Under the pieces are notes generated by a model. The model searched no databases and was not told where the DNA came from. It saw only the letters and a program-made list of their open reading frames with translations. This document shows, piece by piece, positions 5,805-10,267 of a stretch of 10,267 nucleotides of DNA (positions within the stretch are counted from its first letter, which is position 1; each line of letters starts with the position of its first letter). Location of the stretch: assembly GCA_019313105.1 (NCBI GenBank), contig JAFDBW010000252.1:1-10267 (forward strand), in the 5' to 3' direction. The position numbers and the translations under genes were made by a program. This DNA is from Deltaproteobacteria bacterium (GTDB lineage: Bacteria; Desulfobacterota; Desulfuromonadia; Desulfuromonadales; BM103).

Positions 5805-5826
5805 TTCGGAAAATTTTCGGAATTTT
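5805..5826 (-). repeat. 11-bp direct repeats, candidate activator site
   Basis: TTCGGAAAATT (5805-5815) is followed immediately by TTCGGAATTTT (5816-5826): TTCGGAA repeated with a period of exactly 11 bp, one helical turn. It lies eight bases upstream of the candidate -35 box of the minus-strand gene. The next 30 bases are nearly pure A/T. Confidence 0.45.
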
Positions 5827-5865
5827 TTAAAAAAAATAGTTTTTTCAGTTGTTTACAGAAGACAC

Positions 5866-6115
5866 TCACGTTAGCGTGATACTCATTTGGTTCGCTCTAA
5901 GTCTGAATGACAACGTCTTTTGACAACAAAATATGCAAAAAGTGCATGACTTGCTGTCATTGAGAGTCTTGCCTGGCTCACTACGGGTCGTATTTAAGGT
6001 TTACTTGGATGATCTCAGAAATGTCTGATAAGATGTGCCCGAATGCCGGGAGTCATTCCCGCTACTCAAGACACGATTCGGATTGAAGTCCCAGATTCAA
6101 CCTGGACGACTATTT
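5866..6115. other. Intergenic leader of the Crp-family gene with three inverted repeats
   Basis: The region between the divergent genes contains three perfect 5-bp-arm inverted repeats: TCACG-TTAG-CGTGA (5866-5879), ATGCA-AAAAG-TGCAT (5933-5947) and CGGGA-GTCAT-TCCCG (6047-6061). A consensus -35 hexamer TTGACA is at 5920-5925 but without a convincing -10 box. Any of the repeats could be an autoregulatory operator. None matches the TGTGA-N6-TCACA Crp consensus in its usual orientation. Confidence 0.4.
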
Positions 6116-6811
6116 ATGACCAAGAACAACGAAAACATCAATTTCCTGGAGCATACACAACTCTTTTCAGACCTCACCACTGAGGAACGGGCCTCTGTAA
6201 CAGGGCATATAGCAATTCGTGAGTTCCAGAAGGGGCAGGTCATCCTTTTCGAAGAAGACGCCAACAAGTACATGTATTCAGTCCTAAGTGGCGAGGTAAA
6301 AGTGTTTCATACGACCGAAGAGGGTAAAGAGTCGATCGTTGCATTCCACGGGGTCGGCGAATCTTTCGGCGAAGTCTCTTTGATTGATCAACAGGCAATT
6401 CCTGCAACGGTGGTTGCTCTGGAAAGATCCCTGGTCCTGATAATCGGCAGGGATGATTTTTTCGAGATCCTCCGGACTCAGCCCAAAGTGATGCACAAGC
6501 TCCTGCTTTTGTTAACCGGACGTCTTCGACTTGCCTGGAACCAGGTCCGGATGCTGCATTTCAAGGACGCGTCATACCGGATCATGACTTCGATCAAGAA
6601 TTTGTGCATGGAACGAGGCGAGCCTGTTCCGGAGGGTGTTCTTTTGAAACTGCGCCTGACACATCAGAACATTGCCGATATGACTGGGTTGACCAGGGAA
6701 ACCGTTACGCGGGTTATTGATAAATGGAAAAAGACAGGCCTGTTATCTATAGATGAAAACCGCCACATGCTGGTCAGCCAAAAAGTTTTTGAAGAAAATT
6801 TCACTTTGTGA
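6116..6811 (+). CDS. Crp/Fnr-family transcriptional regulator
   Basis: A 231-residue DNA-binding regulator. Residues about 10-120 form a cyclic-nucleotide-binding beta-roll (FLEHTQLFSDLTTEE, then GQVILFEEDANKYMYSVLSGEVKVF, then the phosphate-cassette region G85-E86-V-S-L-I-D-Q-Q-A-I-P-A-T). A dimerisation helix follows (about 118-145). The C-terminal Crp-type helix-turn-helix has the sequence LTHQNIADMTGLTRETVTRVID (181-202), with R194-E195 at the start of the recognition helix. In the cassette, the position of the phosphate-binding arginine of E. coli Crp (R82) is Ile or Pro here, so binding of cAMP in the classical way is unlikely. There are no N-terminal cysteines, so it is not an Fe-S FNR sensor. 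The ATG at 6116 is chosen for its fit to the family N-terminus; a GTG at 6035 would add 27 residues of unlikely sequence. The effector is unknown. Confidence 0.92.
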   Translation: MTKNNENINFLEHTQLFSDLTTEERASVTGHIAIREFQKGQVILFEEDANKYMYSVLSGEVKVFHTTEEGKESIVAFHGVGESFGEVSLIDQQAIPATVVALERSLVLIIGRDDFFEILRTQPKVMHKLLLLLTGRLRLAWNQVRMLHFKDASYRIMTSIKNLCMERGEPVPEGVLLKLRLTHQNIADMTGLTRETVTRVIDKWKKTGLLSIDENRHMLVSQKVFEENFTL

Positions 6812-6872
6812 TTCAAATTACATTTTTCTTTGCACCTCCCCTTTAAAATGGCCCTACAGCTTGGATCACGCT

Positions 6873-6981
6873 TTTTGATCTACACTCTGCCAAAGCAAAC
6901 CTCGGGAAACCGTGGAACGTAGAGCTACGGAGCTAAAGGAAGTTTTTTCTGATGCCAGCCGAGCTGCCAAAATTATCAAGA
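6873..6981 (+). ncRNA. GEMM-I (cyclic-di-GMP-I class) riboswitch with a variant ligand-site base
   Basis: The core follows the GEMM-I plan. G6895 precedes CAAACC (Vc2 positions G20-C26). The stem CCTCGG/CCGTGG (6900-6905/6910-6915, one U-U mismatch) is capped by a GAAA tetraloop. Then come AACGTAGAGC (6916-6925) against the usual GACGCAAAGC, a short hairpin AGCT-ACGG-AGCT (6923-6934) followed by AA, and finally the tetraloop-receptor side CCAGCCGAGCTGCC (6955-6968), with C6967 at the place of C92. An outer P1 helix can form between TTTTGAT (6873-6879) and ATCAAGA (6975-6981). The segment lies between the Crp-family gene and the secreted-protein gene, whose ribosome binding site follows 25 bases later. 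No clear terminator follows, so control of translation initiation is more likely than termination. The equivalent of A47 is G (6922). Confidence 0.85.
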
Positions 6982-7005
6982 CTTCGGTGGTTTTATAATG
7001 GAAAA

Positions 7006-7011
7006 GGGAGG
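7006..7011 (+). promoter_or_regulatory. Ribosome binding site of the riboswitch-controlled gene
   Basis: GGGAGG lies six bases before the ATG at 7018, within a purine run (GAAAAGGGAGG). It fixes the start at 7018 and rejects an upstream in-frame start at 6952 that would lie inside the riboswitch. It is the natural target of an expression platform. Confidence 0.75.
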
Positions 7012-7017
7012 TTCATC

Positions 7018-7932
7018 ATGAAAACAACAGGAGTGAGTCAGGCAAGTATGAAAAAACCGGATACCAGTCGGGCCTTCTGGAAAATGAGCTTGTTGTTGCT
7101 CCTGCTTTTGCCTTTGTCTCTGATGGCAACCGAAGCCGGAGCTGCGAAGATTAGCTTTGAGCCGAACGAATTAACAGCGACCGTGGCGCCCGGAGAAGTT
7201 GTGACAGTCCCCGTTACAGTGTCTTTGACCGGTACAACGGCGCCGAGTAGTTACGCGATTGTTAACATCTCTAGTGTAGAAGGCGAAACCCTCGAGTCTG
7301 AATGGATAAACAATCAATTCGACCTGTATCTCGACTCTACGGACAATACGACTCAGGTCGCGTTTCAAGTCAAGGTGCCAGCCGTCGCAAAAGTTGGTAA
7401 TTATAAAAGTATGTGCAGGGCTGTTGTTAGGATGACTAATGAAATAGATGTGCCTCCAGCTGACCTGGTGATCAACATAGAGGTCAGTGAGCCCTTTGCC
7501 TGCAATCAGGCACCCGAATTTAAAGATATCTCTTCTGCTGAAGAGACTATCAATGTCAGGAACAACAAAGAAGTCGCAATCGGTCTGTCAGGAACCGTTT
7601 CCTCGCCAGCCGGTTGCGATATTTCCGAAGCCTGGTATCAGCTGACGGATGAATACGGTGAACTGGACCAGGAAAAAGTAGATCTGGGAATTAACCATAA
7701 CGGGACCTTCTCCGTTGCCATACCGATGGTTGCCTCACGCAAGGGAGGTGACAAGGATGGCAGGCTCTACACCGTAAAATTCTTTGCTAAAAATGAGGCC
7801 GGGATTGGTGAAAGTCTCGAGACCACTATTGTTGTCTTGCACGACGATTACAAAAAGATGGAGCATGACAGCAAGAGGGAGAGACATGACAGCAAAAAAG
7901 AGAGTCATGAAAGTAAAAAACGAGACTCATGA
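7018..7932 (+). CDS. Secreted protein with Ig-like fold prediction and a basic repeat tail
   Basis: A 304-residue protein I cannot assign to a named family. It has a long Sec signal peptide: basic n-region, hydrophobic core at residues 23-35 including seven leucines in a row, and a likely cleavage after A-G-A near residue 42. The mature part begins with strand-rich sequence (ELTATVAPGEVVTVPVTVSL and a following VAFQVKVPA) resembling bacterial Ig-like or cadherin-like beta-sandwich domains. A second similar module follows from about residue 160 to 275. Three cysteines are present in the mature part. The C-terminus (279-304) is a highly charged tail of near-repeats HDSKRER, HDSKKES, HESKKRDS. 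Regulation by the riboswitch immediately upstream suggests a surface, matrix or adhesion role switched with c-di-GMP, as for other GEMM-controlled genes. No LPXTG, PEP-CTERM or autotransporter signal is seen. A terminator follows 73 bases after the stop. Confidence 0.88.
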   Translation: MKTTGVSQASMKKPDTSRAFWKMSLLLLLLLPLSLMATEAGAAKISFEPNELTATVAPGEVVTVPVTVSLTGTTAPSSYAIVNISSVEGETLESEWINNQFDLYLDSTDNTTQVAFQVKVPAVAKVGNYKSMCRAVVRMTNEIDVPPADLVINIEVSEPFACNQAPEFKDISSAEETINVRNNKEVAIGLSGTVSSPAGCDISEAWYQLTDEYGELDQEKVDLGINHNGTFSVAIPMVASRKGGDKDGRLYTVKFFAKNEAGIGESLETTIVVLHDDYKKMEHDSKRERHDSKKESHESKKRDS

Positions 7933-7934
7933 AA
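7864..7934 (+). repeat. 21-bp coding tandem repeats with a frame slip at the fourth copy
   Basis: CATGA starts recur at 7864, 7885, 7906 and 7928: two intervals of 21 bp, then one of 22. The first three copies encode HDSKRER, HDSKKES and HESKKRD in frame. In the fourth, shifted by one base after an A6 run (7915-7920), the TGA inside CATGA is the stop codon of the gene. Confidence 0.8.
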
Positions 7935-8005
7935 ATGTAAAAAAATGACTGCTGAGAGAATCCTAGTATTGCTGTGAGTGCGCTGATAACCAGATTAACA
8001 CATAT

Positions 8006-8039
8006 AAAAAGCCACCTGGATCCGATTCCGGTGGCTTTT
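8006..8039. terminator. Bidirectional intrinsic terminator between convergent units
   Basis: AAAAGCCACC (8007-8016) pairs with GGTGGCTTTT (8030-8039), and the stem continues past a bulged T with GGA/TCC. A-run and T-run flank it on opposite sides, so it serves both the secreted-protein gene and the minus-strand rhomboid-YbaK-Sir2 operon. Confidence 0.9.
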
Positions 8040-8069
8040 AATTTGTAAGTCTCTTGATTACCTTGCTTC

Positions 8070-8897
8070 TCAGTCCAGATATCCCTCAATCCCTTCCAGT
8101 CCTTCGGTCGCTCCACAGGGCAGTGAGATATGTCCACCCGAAATATGCGCTTCCCGCGGGTTGATGCGTACCACCGTGGCGCCAAAGCCTTGGCCGATTC
8201 TTTCACTCATGTAACGAATTGTTGGGATCGCCGTGCCGGCACCCATCTCCACGACCACGATCGGCTGATGTTGGTGCTGGGCCAGGAAACTGTCGAAACG
8301 CATTTCCTGGCCGCGGGTCCGGTCGGAGAGCCAAGAATAATCTCCGAACATCAGGATGTTTGGTCGGGCTGGCCGGTCGCAGTTGCGACATTTCGGGACA
8401 TGCCGGGCGCGCATTGTGTCGAGATCTACCGGGATCGTTTCATGATTGTCCCAGATGTCGTTACCGCAAGGAGAGAGACACTGCAGGTGGTGAATCGAGC
8501 CATGGACCTCGAGAATCTGGTCTTCCGAATAACCTGACTTCTGAAATTGACCATCGACATTGGAGGTGACAACGAAACTGTCCTGGCCGAACTCGGCTGC
8601 CCAGTCCTGCAGCATTTGGAAACCTCGGTGTGGCTCGGTTTCCCGATAAAGGTTGGTCCGGTGACCGTAAAATCCCCAACCAAAAGCCGGGTCCCCCTCG
8701 AAATTGGCCGGGTTGGCCGCACCGACGAAGTTGATGCCGAGCCGCTCGTACATCGGGTAGACATTCCAGAATCCCTGATCACCCCTGAAGTCGGGTAGTC
8801 CTGAATCAACCCCCATACCGGCACCGGCGGTGACCACCATGGCTTTGGCGGATCTGATGGCTTCGGCAGCTTTTTCGTAACGCTCAGACAGGCTCAT
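8070..8897 (-). CDS. Sir2-family NAD-dependent protein deacylase
   Basis: A 275-residue sirtuin. The NAD-binding signature GAGMGVDSGLPDFRG (25-39) is intact. Sirtuins usually have TQNID in the nicotinamide pocket; here it is TSNVD (111-115), which keeps the essential Asn and Asp. The catalytic histidine is H132 in EVHGS. A zinc module is suggested by C140, C144, C170 and C173, with a first pair spaced CxxxC rather than the usual CxxC. Residues GAGTAIPTIRYM (about 220-231) and INPRE (about 245-249) are the second half of the Rossmann fold. Such enzymes remove acyl groups from lysine using NAD+, producing nicotinamide and O-acyl-ADP-ribose; target and acyl preference cannot be told. A GGAGGAG ribosome binding site precedes the ATG at 8897. 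It is the last gene of a three-gene minus-strand operon, 48 bases after the YbaK gene. Confidence 0.93.
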   Translation of the reverse strand: MSLSERYEKAAEAIRSAKAMVVTAGAGMGVDSGLPDFRGDQGFWNVYPMYERLGINFVGAANPANFEGDPAFGWGFYGHRTNLYRETEPHRGFQMLQDWAAEFGQDSFVVTSNVDGQFQKSGYSEDQILEVHGSIHHLQCLSPCGNDIWDNHETIPVDLDTMRARHVPKCRNCDRPARPNILMFGDYSWLSDRTRGQEMRFDSFLAQHQHQPIVVVEMGAGTAIPTIRYMSERIGQGFGATVVRINPREAHISGGHISLPCGATEGLEGIEGYLD

Positions 8898-8945
8898 GAT
8901 CTCCTCCGTCGATCAAATGCGAAGTGAGAGTGTTAATGACTTGCG

Positions 8946-9437
8946 TCAGTCGGATTTTATCCCGACCTCTACGACTGTTGGTGTTAATATGTTTATCATG
9001 TCCCGTGGCGACATTTCGACCAGGAATCCTCGTTTGCCGCCGTTGATGTAGATGGTCTGAAGGTCCTGAATGGTTTTCTCCATATAAACGGGCAGAGTCT
9101 TGCGCGTCGCAAACGGAGAGGTTCCGCCAACCTGGTAGCCGGTCTGCTTCCGGGCGGTCTCCGTGGTACAAGGAGAGACGGTCTTTACGCTGATGGCTCT
9201 GGCCAGTGCCTTGGTGGAGACTTCCCGATCGCCGTGCATCAGGACAATCAGCGGGTTGCTCTTCTCATCTTCCATCACCAGGGTTTTTATGACAAAGTAC
9301 TCTTCGACCTGCAGTTCGCGAGCGGAAACAGTTGTTCCGCCACGTTCTTCGTAGTTATATAGATGTGGCGTATAGTCAATTTTTGCCTGCTTGAGCAATC
9401 GCGTAGCAGGTGTAACAGGTGTTTTGTCTTTTCCCAT
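8946..9437 (-). CDS. ybaK: YbaK-type Cys-tRNA(Pro)/aminoacyl-tRNA deacylase
   Basis: A 163-residue protein close to E. coli YbaK in layout. It starts with TPATRLLKQAKIDYTPHLYNYEE, followed by the strand VIKTLVME with K51 at the place of the catalytic lysine. It then shows TGYQVGGTSPF (99-109) and INGGKRGFLVEMSP (131-144), the hallmark C-terminal motif of the YbaK/EbsC group. YbaK hydrolyses Cys-tRNA(Pro) formed when prolyl-tRNA synthetase mischarges cysteine, working in trans. The start at 9437 is chosen because the open frame further upstream is antisense-shifted rhomboid sequence, and AGGACGAGG precedes this ATG. It begins 17 bases after the rhomboid stop codon, so translation is likely coupled, and is followed by the Sir2 gene. 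This is the second YbaK-family member in the window; the first, at 2550-3038, is of a different subgroup and lacks the GGKRG motif. Confidence 0.93.
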   Translation of the reverse strand: MGKDKTPVTPATRLLKQAKIDYTPHLYNYEERGGTTVSARELQVEEYFVIKTLVMEDEKSNPLIVLMHGDREVSTKALARAISVKTVSPCTTETARKQTGYQVGGTSPFATRKTLPVYMEKTIQDLQTIYINGGKRGFLVEMSPRDMINILTPTVVEVGIKSD

Positions 9438-9454
9438 CGCCTCGTCCTGTTTTC

Positions 9455-10267
9455 TTACCTGAAAACCCAACTTCCCATCATCATCAAAAGGCTGACAATC
9501 GTTAGCAGGGTACAGATCATGCCGAGACCATTGAAAAATGGGCGCATGACTTGCCGCCCACGGACCCCGATGGGTAGGACCAGTCCGAGCAGGATGCCAC
9601 CAATCGCACCACCGAGATGCCCGGCGTTGTCTGCACCGACCAGCAGGCCAAAGACAAAGGCGATCGCCGCCCAGCGAAGCATAAAGTTCCGATAGTTGTG
9701 TGCCATCGAGCCACCGACGCGGTGAAAGTAGGAAATTGCAAAGCCGATCAGTCCGAACAGCGAGCCTGAGGCGCCGACAACTGTAATCCACTGTTTGATA
9801 TAGAGGACCTGCCAAGCGAACCCGGCAACAGTGGCCGTGAGCGCTGTCAGGACATACAGGATGATAAACCGGACGGTGCCGATCTCTTCTTCAATCATTG
9901 GCCCGACCTGGTACAGGACCATCATATTGAAAGCCAGGTGAATCAGTCCGCCGTGGGCGAATGCATAGGTGATGCAGCGCCACCATTCTCCCTCGGCAAG
10001 GACCAATGGCCAGTACTGGGCACCGGAGTGAATCAGCAGGTAACTGTTGGGATTCAACAAAACCGAAAAACCCAGACCGCCGACAACACCCTGAATGAGC
10101 ATGATGCCGAAGAGCAACAGATTGGTGGCAATGAGTAGCCTGGTCGCTGACCAGTTGTCGCCAGAGATGCTGCCATGTCGCAGGTTCTCCAAGTTGCGCT
10201 CCCACTTCATAATACGCCATTGCCAGCGTGTGCCGTTCATTCCCAGGCGATCAAAAAAGTCTTTCCA
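9455..10267 (-). CDS. Rhomboid-family intramembrane serine protease, 5' end beyond the window
   Basis: Some 270 residues are visible and the frame is open to the right edge. Codons 10267-10241 read WKDFFDRLG directly before the internal Met at 10240, and this matches the type of N-terminus seen before NGTRWQWRIMKWE in related rhomboids, so the true start lies outside. The protein has about six to seven hydrophobic segments. Signatures of an active rhomboid are present: HGGLIHLAFNMMVLYQVGPMIEEEIG in the second helix region, the catalytic serine of GASGSLFG (codon 9769-9767) and the catalytic histidine of AGHLGG (codon 9619-9617). Rhomboids cleave transmembrane substrates inside the lipid bilayer; the substrate here is unknown. 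It is the first visible gene of the rhomboid-YbaK-Sir2 operon. Confidence 0.93.
   Translation of the reverse strand, partial: WKDFFDRLGMNGTRWQWRIMKWERNLENLRHGSISGDNWSATRLLIATNLLLFGIMLIQGVVGGLGFSVLLNPNSYLLIHSGAQYWPLVLAEGEWWRCITYAFAHGGLIHLAFNMMVLYQVGPMIEEEIGTVRFIILYVLTALTATVAGFAWQVLYIKQWITVVGASGSLFGLIGFAISYFHRVGGSMAHNYRNFMLRWAAIAFVFGLLVGADNAGHLGGAIGGILLGLVLPIGVRGRQVMRPFFNGLGMICTLLTIVSLLMMMGSWVFR

Noticed and set aside
5702..5869. N-terminal extension of the 76-residue protein
   Set aside because: The stretch is AT-rich, encodes low-complexity Phe/Lys sequence, and contains the hairpin and candidate promoter; the inner ATG has a strong ribosome binding site.
6035..6115. GTG start giving a 258-residue Crp-family protein
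   Set aside because: The added 27 residues do not fit the family N-terminus and no ribosome binding site precedes the GTG.
6844..6864. Possible sigma-54 promoter (TGGCCC...TTGG) before the riboswitch
   Set aside because: Spacing between the GG and the expected GC element is off and the GC is absent.
6952..7017. In-frame start inside the riboswitch for the secreted protein
   Set aside because: It lies in the aptamer, lacks a proper ribosome binding site, and would spoil the signal peptide; 7018 has GGGAGG at six bases.
8130..8569. Plus-strand frames over the sirtuin gene
   Set aside because: Antisense to a gene with complete sirtuin motifs.
9438..9815. Upstream extension of the second YbaK gene
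   Set aside because: This open frame is an out-of-frame reading of the rhomboid gene; the domain begins at the ATG at 9437.
10238..10240. ATG at 10240 as the true rhomboid start
   Set aside because: The frame stays open to the edge and the upstream codons (WKDFFDRLG) look like conserved family sequence, so the gene is treated as partial.

Overview
The window looks like an ordinary chromosomal stretch from a deltaproteobacterium, most likely Desulfuromonadales/Geobacterales (Desulfuromonas, Pelobacter or Geobacter relatives). This rests on general resemblance of the protein families, strong GGAGG-type ribosome binding sites, a GAF/HD-GYP protein and a GEMM-type riboswitch. No marker gene settles the genus. 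I see no transposase, integrase, phage gene, CRISPR array, rRNA or tRNA.

Layout. The left edge carries the 5' part of a minus-strand DUF5714 zinc-ribbon protein (1-344), divergent from a GAF-HD-GYP c-di-GMP phosphodiesterase (481-1617). That gene converges, across a bidirectional terminator, on a small PEGA-domain lipoprotein (1688-2092, minus). After a 457-base non-coding region with a 21-bp-spaced direct repeat comes a plus-strand cluster: a YbaK-like aminoacyl-tRNA deacylase (2550-3038), a DjlA-type TerB/J-domain protein (3051-3800) and an HD-domain hydrolase (3878-4444). A short leader with a candidate promoter, an orphan Shine-Dalgarno sequence and an intrinsic terminator separates these from a BaxI_1 membrane protein (4668-5396). 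A 76-residue unknown protein (5471-5701, minus) is divergent from a Crp/Fnr-family regulator (6116-6811).

The most notable element is a GEMM-I (c-di-GMP-I class) riboswitch at about 6873-6981. It lies in front of a secreted protein (7018-7932) with a lysine/histidine/serine-rich C-terminal tail encoded by 21-bp tandem repeats. The riboswitch carries a non-consensus G at the position of A47 of the Vc2 aptamer, the base that stacks between the two ligand guanines. Across another shared terminator lies a compact minus-strand operon, transcribed from right to left: a rhomboid intramembrane protease (truncated by the window edge), a second YbaK-family deacylase and a Sir2-family NAD-dependent deacylase.

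How the genes may work together. Two elements bear on c-di-GMP: the HD-GYP enzyme can degrade it and the riboswitch can sense it to control a surface or secreted protein. The two YbaK paralogues, the J-domain protein, the BaxI_1 protein, the rhomboid protease and the sirtuin are quality-control or stress-type functions. Joint action among them is inferred only from proximity.
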